Shown: positions 52,808 to 64,000 of the stretch, in pieces | Layout: each line of letters begins with the position of its first letter | Position numbering within the stretch: position 1 is the stretch's first letter | Origin: Helopsaltes ochotensis | Taxonomy: Eukaryota > Chordata > Aves > Passeriformes > Locustellidae | Assembly (NCBI GenBank): GCA_013400155.1 | Contig: VXBM01000138.1 | Location: 745,671-809,670 of the forward strand | Direction: 5' to 3' | DNA: 64,000 bases | Translations under genes and position numbers: made by a program | The notes under the pieces: generated by a model | What the model saw: the letters and a program-made list of their open reading frames with translations, nothing else | Database searches by the model: none | Told to the model about the DNA's origin: nothing

Positions 52808-55064
52808 CTATGAACTTTAATCATAGACAACTTGATCAGAATTGGCCTTTTTTAAATTCCCAGCAGAGTAGTGGGAGGTGTCCTTTTCTGTGATTATTTA
52901 TAATGCTTTAAGTTGATTAGGACAAAGAGTGTTTTTCCCTTGCAACAGAATGTGCAGACAAAGAGAAGGATTTTTATTGTGTTGATCTTCTTGCCATTGC
53001 CCAACTGCAAGTTGCAGTATATAATCTAGCAGTATATAATGCAGACACGACAAAATAGTAAGTGGCTTGGTCCCAATTTTTCTTTTTTTTTGCGTATATA
53101 TGAAAAATAAAAATCAAAGACTCTGTAGGAGAAGATTAAATTAAAAATGTATCATTAGAGTAATATTTTAACTGGACGATTGAATGTGATGCCTTGAATA
53201 ATGTTTCAGCCATCATGGCTCTGTACTGCTCATAGGAAGCAAAACTATACTGAATCTTCTTCTTTTTGAAAACTAATCATTCCTCTCTTATTTAGTCAAT
53301 TGGTAGGATCTGTTTCTATAAGAATATGGTTCAATTTAACAATAAAATTTGGTGGATGGATTATATGGAGGAATCCAAAGGATAACAGTAAGCAAAAGTA
53401 GAGTTAAAACCCACCACAGAAACCAAACTGATACTCCCTTGCTAATGTCTGAAATCTGAAAAAATGTGCAGATTAATCATTGCTTAATGCCTGTTTACAA
53501 GCAGCATTACTCACAACAAATTGCACACCAATTTAAAGTCTAATACAAATGTTTATCTGCAGTGTTCATTTCTAGGACAGCAACTTATTCCATCATTGAT
53601 TTTCACAATGACCTTAACAGCCACCAGCTTCATTTTATTATCAGCAAAATAGGAATTATTCTGTATATTTAGAAAGCATCCCTTATACTAATTGGTTTTT
53701 GCATGTACTTTTTCATTTTCCCTGGTAACACGAATGGTCAAAATCTTTATTGGGTCACATAAGCCCTCAGGTCTTGGCACACCATGCTGTGTGTTCCTAT
53801 TAATTACCAAAACCTATACCCAAGAGGTAGCCTGCAAAACAACAACAGGATGCTCATTTAAGAAAGAAGGTCCAGCAGCCAAAAGAGGCCCCATTTGCCC
53901 TCATCAGCTCTGTGTATTTTTACATCATGTACTCATTCAGCTCTTGCACGGTTTACCCAGCTGCAGCGGGAGCGTGATGTTCCCGGCTGTACACTCTGGT
54001 ATTACCGGTGTAATGAATCTGACCCACTTTGCTAAATTGCACTTGGACCCTGATTGAATGCTTTGGTGCCACACTCGTGCTCAGAACACTCTCACCACAA
54101 AGCCTACTCGGGTGATGAGTTTTGTTTACTACCCATTCTGGCATTACCCCTGGCACTTAGAACCTTCTCTGTTTTCAGAAAATCCCCGTGGATCTTCAAT
54201 GCATTTGAATTTCAGGGGTTTTTTTCTTCTAAGGTATCTATAATGAACGTAAGAACAAACTTTTAGCTTTCGTCACCTGTAATTTTGGAAGAATAAAATT
54301 AATTGACTGCAATACTTTAAACAGAACATAAATTAGAATTGCAAAAATAGCTTCTTGGCTTATGAATGCTCTGTGTGACTGATTTTCCCCCCATTCTTAT
54401 TAGTATAGAGCATATTGTCAGAACTTAACTTACAATAAATAACAGATAATTAAAGTATGCTCACTCACAGCAAGGATGAATTTGACCCTGTATTTATGAA
54501 CTGACAAGTCATCTTGGCAGCTACTGTGCCTCAGGTGGTGCTATTGTATTCCTAATCATACTTACTGTCAATTAAAAAAAAAAAAGAAAAAGTAGAAGTT
54601 GCTAACATAATTATTACAATGAAATGAAAATTCGCTCCCACAATAGTATTGAAATAGCTAAAAGGTCACAGACTGTCTTTCATTAAGAGTCTTTCAAAAT
54701 ATGATTTTTAAAGCACAATGAACATAAATATCCATTTTGTTCTTGAACAAACTCCCAGATCACTGGAAAGGTGTTGTAATGAGATACTTTTTTGGTGTAA
54801 TGTATTTCTTCAAAGCAATAGGCAGTAGTTACTCCCATCTGTCCCTGTACTGGGGACTGCTACATCTGCAGTTTTTTCACACAAAAGATGGATTTTAGAA
54901 GTGTTTAAGGAGTCAATAATGAGGTATCCAAGTTCTTTCTATTGTCTCTAATGTTGCATTTTTACTGAAAAAAAGGTGAGTTATGTATTCTTTCAGTATT
55001 TCAAACATGCCATAACTATTTTTTTCCTTAATCCTGAAAGCCATTACATTTGTCTTTAATCATT
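52808..55064. other. Unique noncoding sequence, partly CpG-bearing
   Basis: No gene supported. The stretch 53880-54160 is less AT-rich, with several CpGs. It contains TATTACCGGTGTAATG at 53999-54014, followed by AATCTGACCC, which on the minus strand resembles the 'ggtcagattc..ttacaccggtgtaa' signature of an old amniote repeat. The match is weak. The overlapping frames at 53692-54266 (up to 121 codons) have no recognised domain. Confidence 0.4.
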
Positions 55065-55870
55065 TGAGAGGTCAAACACAACAAGGAAGCATACAGTGAG
55101 TGGAAGCAAGAATGGGTAACCTGAGAGGAATAGAGAAACACTGTCAGAGTATTCACAGACTGAGTTAGGGCAGCTAATACAAACAGAATAATCAAAACAG
55201 AATTGAATCTGACCAGCGATGCCAAAGACAAGTAGGAGGAGTTCTGTAAGTACATAGAAAGATAAAAGAAGACTAGGGAAAATGACTTGGGTAAATGGGG
55301 ACCCATTTCTCAGTGAGACAGGAGAGCTGATGACAGAGAGCATGGGAAGTGCTGAGGTACTGAAGATGGGAAATGCTGAGGTACCTAACACCATCTTTGA
55401 CTCAGCCTTTATTTGCAAGATGGACCTCCAGGAATCCCAAGTCCCAAAGACCAAGAGGAGTGGCTATAGCAGGGAAGATGCACCTCTGGTGTGAGAATCA
55501 GGAAAAATTTCAGCAAATGGAACATTCACTGGCCCATGGGCCCTGATGGGACGTGTCCGCTGGAGCTGAGGGAGCTGGCACGTGTCATTGCAAGGCCACT
55601 CGTTATGGTCTTCACTCAGTGACAGGGAAAAGTGCCCAAAGCCTGGAGAAAAGTGAATGTCACTCCCGTTCTCAGGAAGTGATAAAAGGAGCTCCTGGGG
55701 AAATAAAGGCTGGCTAGTCTCCCTGCTGGGAAGGTGTTGGAGCAGCTAATTCTGAGTCATGCCAAATTTCCAGAAAATTCGTCCGCAAGGCTTCACCAAT
55801 GGTGATGAGAGGGCAGAGCTTGTTTGCTGATGGCACAAAACTGGGACAAGTAGCTGATTTCAATACTGAT
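55065..55870 (+). mobile_element. CR1: CR1 LINE ORF2 (reverse transcriptase) relic
   Basis: A plus-oriented piece of CR1 ORF2. It begins with 'gaggtcaaacacaacaaggaagcatacagtgagtggaagcaagaatgg' and 'ggaggagttctgtaagtacat', the linker before the RT domain. At 55530-55620 a frame reads GPDG..LRELA..IARPL, the conserved N-terminal RT motif of CR1. It is followed by a stop and then by 'aaagcctggagaaaagtgaatgtcactcc' and 'gctggctagtctccctgctgggaaggtg'. After about 55790 the sequence jumps to 'cagagcttgtttgctgatggcacaaaactggga', the catalytic FADD site with the second aspartate read as Gly (FADG). The intervening RT core is deleted. Several frameshifts make it non-functional. Confidence 0.9.
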
Positions 55871-57089
55871 TCCTCAGGCAGCAACCTAGTCCATTTTATT
55901 TAGTTATCTTAAAATAAGACAACTGGACTGAGCAGACCAATTGCAATTATGGGTAACAATGTAACATCAGGAAAATAGAGATCATGAGAGGGCATCTTTG
56001 TCAGAAGGAAATTTTCAGTATTTTATTCTATCCCCAAACTCTTATCTAATGATGTATTTTCTCCTATGTGTGTGACAGATATTAAAAATTTTGGTTATGT
56101 ATATCACTGTAGGTGAGGCATATTTTAAAGAATGAGAGCCAAGTTTACCTTTGGTTCAGGTCCTGTGTTTTCAAAAGACATTCAAATTACATCTACCCCT
56201 TTCTGTGCTGAATGCTGGCATTGCATCTGAAGCACTTCTATTTACAGCTGTGCTGCTACTCATGCAGAAGCTGTAGCATTCAAGGTCATGACTCATAGCA
56301 GAGAAGATCAAATTTCCCATCAAATCCTTTACCAGTGTCTGCCAGTAAGTCCCATTACTTGTTTTAGCTTTTCAGAAGCTCTCCCCCTTTCTAAGCACAA
56401 AGGAAATATACCTCAGTCCTTTTCAGGCCTTTCTTCTTTCTGCTTCCTCTGAGATCTCTCAGACTTCACACAGCTGATGATATCTCTCTCAGACTAGCAG
56501 ACACATATCTCTTAGTAAAACTGCCAGCAGCAAATGTCAACTGTTTTCTTTTATCAATACTAAGATGGTCCCTAACAGCTTGGTTTAGTTTCTTGGTTCT
56601 TAGGTGTAGCTGAGAGCTGTAGCTGTTAATGATAATGATTCATGTTTGTCTAGTACTGCTCATCTAGCTGCATCTAGCAGGATCCAAAAGTGTTTTATCT
56701 GATCAACAGAACGTGTAGAGGGAGCTCTGTGCCTACTACTGAAAGAGAGAACACTGAAACTAAATGAAAGTGAGAAAGAATTCACATAGGCACCTCATAC
56801 TTTCCTCTCTTTTGATAGCTGGGAAGTAATATTGTGGATCACGGCTATCCTAGGCTCCCAAGAGCTGTCTCATGCAACTATTATGTGTCGTTATAGCATC
56901 TCTCTATCATTTCTGAAGGAACAAAAGCCAGTTAGAGGAAGGAAATGTGAGGTTGAAAAGAAAGGGAAAAGCAAAATACTAGTGTAGAGAGAAACTTTCA
57001 GTAGAAGATGAGTGGATATCTTGCTTAAGGCAGTGGAAAACCTGCCACTGTTATTCCACCTTTAGGCTGGGGTCTATAATTCAAGAGAA
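55871..57089. other. Unique noncoding sequence
   Basis: No gene or named repeat visible between the two CR1 elements. Confidence 0.5.
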
Positions 57090-57580
57090 TGATTAGATTA
57101 TCAAAGAACATTCTCAGTTGGGCAGGACCCACAAGATCATCAAAGTGTGATTCCTGGTCCTGCACAGCACCAAGCCCAAAATTCACACCCTGTGCCTGGA
57201 GCATTGTCCAAATGCTTCTGCAACTGTCAGGCTTGGTGCTGTGTCCACTTCCCTGGGGAGCCTGTTCCAGGGCCCAAACACCCTCTGAATGATGAACCTT
57301 TTTCTAACATCCAGCCTAAACCTCCCCTGACACAACTTCAGGCTGCTCCCCCAGTTCTGTCACTGTGCACCACAGAGAAGAGATCAGTGTCTGTCCTTTC
57401 CCTCGCAAGGAAGTTGTAACTGCAATGAGGTCTTCCTTGAGTCTTCTCCTTTCCAGGCTGAACAGACCAAGTGATCTAAGCTGCTCCTCACACAGCGAAG
57501 CCTTCAGCATCCTTGTAACCTTCCTCTGGATTTTCTCTAATAGCATTTCTCTTCGTTATATTATAGTACCCAAATTATTA
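57090..57580 (-). mobile_element. CR1: CR1 LINE fragment, 3' region
   Basis: A minus-oriented CR1 closely related to the one at 14585-15235. The plus strand shows 'acattctcagttgggcaggacccacaagatcatcaa', 'ggtcctgcacagcaccaagccc', 'ggggagcctgttccaggg', 'gaacctttttctaacatccagcctaaacctcccctgacacaact', 'cagagaagagatcagtgtctg' and 'tttccaggctgaacagacc'. The octamer tail on the left is missing. Frames of 67-102 codons at 57089-57673 are repeat shadows. Confidence 0.93.
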
Positions 57581-60500
57581 ATAAATATTCTAGTAATAAT
57601 GACAAAAAAAGTCAGACTTTTTATTATAATTAGTTTTATTTGTGAATTCGGCACAAATGGAGAAGCACTTTAGTAATAGTTAGAGGTATTAGTAAGAGTA
57701 ATATTAGTTATAGTCAGAAAGTCAAGAACATGAAGAGACACTGGGTAGTCAACAAACCATTTAAAAGGAGCAAGAAACTATGACAAGGGCAGTAATAGAA
57801 ATGGAAGAGGAATAAAATTCAAGTCCAATCTCTTTTGGGTACATAAGGGGAAAATAATCCATGCTGCAATTTCAAAGCTTACCTATTACTACTGTGAGAG
57901 AAGCAAGGTTATTGGATGGATAGAGTGATTATGGGCCATTAACGGAATGTATCCTTGGGAAGATCAAATCATCTCTTCGGCTACATCTGAGGAAGGGTTT
58001 CCAACAGCAATGTGATTGCATGAAGCACTGCTGAGAGCACACTTGGAAAGAGTCACCAGTTGAAACAGGAAAGTTGAAACAGGACTGAAACTTTACACCA
58101 CTGGTCCAAAAGGACTTTAAAGGGAGCATAGGGGCTCCTTTCTGAAGAAAAATAAAATCGCTTGTTTTGCCTTAAATGACTTATTTTGCTCCACTCAAAG
58201 GAGTCTGAAAATTATCTACGTTGTTTCAAGAAATGGAGAAAGGAAAGAACACCTAGGAGAAAGAAAATATTTATATAAAATGCATCCAAATTAGATATGA
58301 ACAAATGTAGGCTCTGAATCAGAAAAAAAAAAAGAATTCTGAAATCACAGCAAAGAAAAAAGGTTTAAGATTTAGCAAAAACACTTTTGGAAGCATAATA
58401 CCATGTAGCCATTGACCTTAGCAGAGCCTGGATTCAGTAGTTCAGGCTGGCACTCCCAACAGTCATTTCCAATATTGCTGTTAAGGAAATATGAGCTCAT
58501 CACCAGGGGAGACACAGAGAGAAAACATAAGGAAATTATGAAAAAACTTACAGGTGACTACATGTCATAATCAGAAATCGTCTATGTCCCTGACCTTTGC
58601 CTGCAGCAAATGCAAAGCTCCTCAACAAGTAAAGCCTTGTTTTGTTGCCATGCAAATCACAAGTCAACTATTTCACTAGATGTGACCATGCCCCTCAAGA
58701 GTCAATGCAGTCACAGACCCAAAGTACTCACTTTGGACCTGCATACCTTTTTCTGCTCAAATTATGGGAGCTCTTTTATGTAACTTTTGAGTTTTACTTT
58801 GGAGTGTAATAGGTTGGGAATTTTTAATGGTTAAAATTAAACATGTATTTAGTCAAAAAGAAGTATCTGATAATAGCAGTACTGTCAATTGTAACAATGA
58901 TAATTCTGTTGAGTTGATGTAGAATTGGTGGGATTTTCAGGTATCTTCCAGTCGGAATGAGAAGTAGAAATAGATGGTTCTGAGAAAACTGACATGGGAC
59001 TCAAATTTGTCATGACATCTCTAATTTACCTTATTCTGAAGTGACCATTAAACTATTTAATTGGAATACTAACATTTAGCACCATATTTTCTATAATATA
59101 AAGCAATACAGAAATCTCAGGGCAAGTTTAAACAAGCCATACATTTACAGTTATTTCTCTCAGGACCAAAAGCCCCCAAAACACAACAACATAAAACTGT
59201 GGGGTTTTTAACCTGAATTAGCATCTCTAATGTTGTTCACAGTATGACTCCAGTGTTTTCTCTATTTTTTGGGGAGGGAGTGAGATGAGACAGTGATAAG
59301 CAGTGAGGCTTAGAGGGATGAACAAGCAAACACTGATGCCAAAACAAATACTTGTGAAACTAGAACCTCAGACTTACTCTGAAATTATTGTTTCTTTCCA
59401 CTGCTGCTTACCAATACCTCTAGCTTTTTTATCTGTTTCTATCTTATTTGCTTGAAAGTGTTCCTCAGAAAGAATGAGTCATATGCAATATTTATAAGAA
59501 CCTCTGTTCTTTAAAGACAAAATTTTGTTTCCATTTAGGGGAAAAAATATGAGCTAGGAATATTTGTGACCATGAAGAGTTGTTATTTCTGAAAAGTACT
59601 TCTTTCCTCAAATAAGACAATCAATTATTATGAAACAAAACATCTATCTGTGATTTAATTTGTTAGCAGGTTAAATGAAAAAAGTATATGCCCATCTAAT
59701 GTTTTCTCAGGGTGTAAACACATGGGTCACTTGCAATTGTTCTTGGGGCTTTAGAAACTTACAGTCAATACTTTTTTTTCCAGTCTGTGGATTTTATTTA
59801 ATGAATTGAAACCATTTTAGACAAGGTAATGTTAGTCTCAAGGCAGATAATTCTTCTACTTTAACCAGCATAGGGAAAAAAAAAGAAAAACAAACGTTAA
59901 CTCTCAAATCCATCTCTATTTTGCACACTTCAAAATGAAGGTAGACTGAATTTCTTGATACTTTATCTAATTCAAAGATTAAATGTGAAACCTGAGTTCT
60001 CTGTAGGTATAGAATTATTGTTTCCTTGCAATATACTCTTGTTTCTTGCTGAGTGTAACATAATTTCAGAATAGCAAAGGATTTTTGATTTACAAGCTAA
60101 ATAATTATTTTATTCAGGTCTGTATTTAACAAAACACAAACCTGAGTGATTACATTCTGCCTACTTAATTTTCCCCTATATTTATAGTAATAAGGAGTTT
60201 AAAGCTGATCGTGCTCATTCAATGTACATCAACATGGCAGTGACTCCATCTGCCCATGGAGTTATGCAAAAGAATAATATTTTTTGTAAAGGATATTCTA
60301 AAAATATCTTTTTTTCCCTTCTCTTTGTTGAACATTTGTTTGATATGTGGTTGCATTTGAAAGACAGGTGATTCACTCCTTCTGGTTTTGATTGTTCTAA
60401 TGAAGGAAGGACAAAGGTGACACTGTTGTTATTACCAGCAAGACTTTCAGTTTCTGTAAACAGATAAATACATGAAAATTAAATTATCTTTTTAAAATAA

Positions 60501-63500
60501 AAAGATGATATCTAGAATAGGGAAATTTTACTTTAAGTCTCTTATAGCTACCTAAAATGCCTTACTTTCCCCTTAAATAATTCAGAGATGCAGTTGTGTG
60601 TACTATTGTGCTGTGTATCCAAGTGCAGTTAACAGTTGCCACAACCTACCTTAAAGCTATTGAGATAATTTCCAAAGACATGGGGTGAAGCACAGTTCAA
60701 AGAAAGCTACTCTGACATATTCCTTTTTTCCTTACCTTTAGCTCAGCTGTAAGTAAACGTGACTTGATTTAGAGAGGAGGGGACAAATTGTCTGATGGTC
60801 TTTCCTTGTGGGGGACAGAGAGATCGATCTGTGAGAGTTCAAACCTTATGATTTTTTTCTTTTTTTAGACCTTAAAATAATGTAGTCTTGTTTTACTTGT
60901 CTGGCTGAGCACAGTGCGCTGACAATCCATTTTCTCCCTATAATAGAGCTAATGGCAACTGGAAATGACAACTTCAAAGTTAAGTTAGTGTAACATTGTG
61001 TCACTTTTTGTGAGAACAATGTTAATTAACACATCACTTTGCACCATGCTGGAAAAATACTGTTATTAATTTCATTAAAACCTCAATCTATGATGTTGGC
61101 TAAATACAAAAGGTGTGTCCTTTTTGGTAGTGATAATTTGACAAAAGATTAAGTGGAAAAGAGGAGTTCTTTATATTTTTGTTAAAATTCTTGGAAACTG
61201 ACCTGGATTTTGACTTGAAGATTCATTAATATTCATTTGTATATAATTGCCTTAATTTTAGTGATAATGACTTCAGTTACCAACTGTGTGATTGATGGGA
61301 CTTGTGTCTTCTCTCTGAAGGAGATGAGCTAAATAAAAAAGTAGAAACTTGCCATTCATGCATGATATTTTTAGCTGCCTTTAATTACAAGCTAGCTAAA
61401 TAAGCATGCAAACCTTGCTATGATTGATAGGATCTCTATGCTGTAGTGATTATTATACTTGAAGTTAGAAGGTGCTTGAATCAACTGAGTTCTAAAATTA
61501 ACTGGAATCTCTATCTCAAAGAAGCCTCAACTCTTACTGAAATTAGCAATGAAGAAACACTTCAATACTTTGGCTGTTCTAAATGCATACACACACCCTC
61601 TCTCACTCAGACAATAATCTTCATAGTCATCTGCAAAGGTACCACCTAGATGGGTGTTGTATATCCCAAGTAGATATGAACCACTAATCCTTTACAGCAA
61701 AGAAATCCTTGTGTTTCCAAACAGTCTCATTCTTCCCCAGGATGAAACATGACTTTCTAAGCTTCTAGCAATGAAAAGCTGGACATGCCAGACACACTCA
61801 AGGTTCTATTTGCTGCCACGCCAGGCAGTCAATATCTCTGCTTTGACATTGTCCCACATTTCAGAGCGACACTCGGAGAAGTCTCAATCTCATAACCCTC
61901 CTCTTGCATCTTCTGTTATCAGTTATATCTTCCCTAGAGCAAGTGCTTAGCAGAACCAAATCAGCTGAGTTTGCTACACTTATTTCAGATCCCTGGCCAA
62001 AAGCTATTTGTCATTTAGAACAGGAAAAAAAATAAAAAAGGGGTATCTTCTTTTATACTCTCAGCAGAAACTCCACCATGCTTCTGAGGGAAGTGTTGAA
62101 ATTAATGAATACCCTTTCATGATGTTATTCACATATGGAAGGAATATATGATGTTCTTGTTATCACTTGTTAGGCTGTGTCTGTGCAGAAGGTGACTTAC
62201 AAAAGCACACTGAAACAGAGTGCTCTATCATACAAAGCTGAAATAATCTCTCAGAGTAATGATACATTTTAGTGAAATTATTTTCTTGGTGATCAGTACC
62301 ATTTCTCATTATTCATTTGTCATTTAAAAACATATCATACTGTTCATAAAGTCCAAACTAAATTTATGTTGAGAGTGGTGCTAGAGAGGGGATTAGAACT
62401 TCAAAAGAGTGATTTCTTAATCCAGAATGACCTACATTCTCCTTCACTTACTTCAGGGAAACTATTCCCAAATAATGTTATTTAATAGCCTTTTAAAAAT
62501 TACATTTCTCAGTGATTCTATGAATAGTTCTTCCTGTGAGTTACTTGGCTGCTAGAAGATAAATTTAGGAAATCCCTTTGCAGTATGGGTGTGTCTTAAA
62601 TCAAATTTCTCATGTTGGGCTCTTTCTCTGGATGTGTTCAGTGTTAGCGCAAGGAGGAGGAATTCCAGCCTGCTTTTGGCCTCAGCATGCTTTTGTGCCA
62701 AAATTTTTGAAATTACAAGCAACCACCTATAGGATGGAATAAACCTATTCAGGCCTGATGTAAGGAGTGGTACGGGGGACATTGCAACATTATATTTTCT
62801 GACCAGCAAAACCATGTTGATAAAAACAATATAGAGACATTGCACGGTAGGGAAAAGATAAAACATCCTTGTTTACCTTCTCTGAATGGAAGAACTGACT
62901 GTATTCTATCAAAAGGATGAGACTGATTGATGTACATGGCACAGAGAGCTCTCAGAGAGCACAGGCTGAACTGTGCAACTTCCCCTATGCCACTTGGTTC
63001 GTACTGATTGCTGTGTTTTAGTTGTTATTATTATAATGTAGTCATAATCCTTCACTGTTTTATTTCAATAAAGACAAAATAAATGGGTTTAAGCCGCTCA
63101 CAAGCTATTTGTTGTTTTATCCTTAAAACATTTATTTAAGTTTTAATTTATTAAACAATTAAATAAAATATTACATTGCTAATAGCCTCAAAGACAAGAG
63201 CAATTAGCAATGAAGGCTGTTTACAAGCTGATTTATCTCAGTAAATACCAGCTTGATATTTCACTGTAAATGTAATTATGGAATTTTCATTTCTCTTCAT
63301 TACTTCTTTGCCTATCCTTTGCCTATACAATTTCAGGTATATTCAATAGTGGTCAGTGGAACTCTGTCAATTTATTTCAGCAGCAGATCTGGCCCTAAAT
63401 AGCTAATGCTGACTCACAATATGTCTCAGTTGCTTCAAAGACAGAGATCAGCTTCCACTGCAACTTGAAGCCAAATGGTACAAACATTTTATATTTCTTG

Positions 63501-63885
63501 GGTAGTGGCCCTCAGTATTGAAATGTCAGGGTTTGAGCAGGTACACAAAGAAAAGTTTCTGAGGGTGCCTGGACAGTTTATGAACATTTCCAAATTCTCC
63601 CAAGACTATCCAGCTGAGAACCTTCTGTCATACTATTGTTAGCATTTATTTCAGTTGGGAAAAATTAGGCAACACATATAGTCTTCTAAGAATGAGTAAA
63701 GTCCATAAATATGAGCCTGAAGAGATTTCAAAAGTGCACCTGAACGCAGTAATTTATTTTCCTCTCCGGATCATTTTTAACCAAGTCATCATAAACACAT
63801 CTAAGAATTAATATTTAATAGAAGATTTAAATGGCTGAACTGAATCCACTCCAACTCAAGCCCGCCTGATCTAGTTATGTGATTG
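57581..63885. other. Long unique AT-rich region, possible conserved noncoding elements
   Basis: About 6.3 kb, the longest stretch in the window without any recognised transposon. No gene-like frame: the largest, at 62552-62866 minus (104 codons), has no domain. Two sub-blocks look unusually word-rich. One is 60940-61440 (GTTAATTAACACATC, TTTAATTACAAGCTAGCTAAATAAGCATGCAAA, TGATTGATAGG). The other is 63090-63300 (GCAATTAGCAATGAAGGCTG, GCTGATTTATCTCAGTAAAT). Both contain homeodomain-type TAATTA/CAATTA motifs. Depletion of repeats and such motifs are compatible with cis-regulatory conserved elements, but this is inference from one sequence. Confidence 0.4.
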
Positions 63886-64000
63886 ACTCATATCCAGCCT
63901 CTCATCCACCAGCAGCCCAAATTACTCCTTGCTGGTGCTTGTCTTGCTCTCCTCATCCCCCAGCCTGGATTGGTACTGGGTGTTGCTGAAAGTCTTGCAG
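63886..64000 (-). mobile_element. CR1: CR1 LINE fragment running off the window
   Basis: 'tccagcctctcatccaccagcagcccaaattactccttgctggtgcttgtcttgctctcctcatcccccagcctggattggtactgggtgttgctg' matches the complement of the CR1 ORF2 C-terminal region. The element continues beyond the right end of the window, so its 5' extent is unknown. Its 3' part, which should lie to the left, is absent, so this is an internally bounded fragment. Confidence 0.85.

Noticed and set aside
52648..52893. Frames spanning the 25-N gap
   Set aside because: They contain undetermined residues and depend on an arbitrary gap length.

Overview
This window reads as an AT-rich intergenic or intronic stretch of a bird nuclear genome, probably a neoavian and possibly a passerine. 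The main evidence is the repeat content. There are about fifteen fragments of the CR1 LINE, several ending in the avian-type ATTCTATG octamer tail. There are also avian-style solo LTRs of endogenous retroviruses, (TTTA)n-type microsatellites and no L1/Alu-type elements. I found no convincing protein-coding exon, tRNA, rRNA or CRISPR. The longest open frames (up to about 180 codons) lie in GC-rich LTR or CR1 sequence and show no recognisable domain, so I treat them as chance frames.

Layout. 1-6.2 kb is mostly unique sequence with one CR1 fragment (1.24-1.6 kb) and a perfect 14-bp hairpin (649-680). 6.2-7.3 kb holds a (TAAA)n tract, a GC-rich block with a polyadenylation-like signal, and an old LTR fragment. 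12.4-13.6 kb is a very old CR1 copy with traces of reverse-transcriptase sequence. 14.6-15.2 kb and 20.2-20.45 kb are younger CR1 fragments. 22.5 and 24.4 kb carry two diverged direct copies of one roughly 170-bp non-repeat-looking element. 29.6-30.5 kb is a solo LTR with a near-perfect 5-bp target duplication. 32.1-32.6 and 34.9 kb are CR1. 39.15 and 42.6 kb hold unusually long poly-A tracts (76 and 105 nt).

43.1-45.3 kb is the most complex locus. A CR1 element is split by a solo LTR, and most of that LTR is then repeated directly on either side of a single undetermined base. This looks like an uncollapsed contig overlap, though a real tandem duplication is possible. 46-52.5 kb has CR1 tails and an ancient CR1/L3-like copy. 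A 25-N gap sits at 52.74 kb beside a purine tract. 55.07-55.87 kb is a decayed CR1 ORF2 (reverse transcriptase) segment, 57.1-57.6 kb is a CR1 3' region, and the window ends inside another CR1. The rest, notably 57.6-63.9 kb, is unique AT-rich sequence with homeobox-like TAATTA words that could include conserved regulatory elements, which cannot be shown from one sequence.

Nothing here forms an operon or a cooperating gene set. The main points of interest are the duplicated noncoding element, the nested and duplicated CR1/LTR locus, the long poly-A tracts and the ancient CR1 relics. All repeat assignments rest on reading the sequence against remembered family consensus patterns, without a database search.
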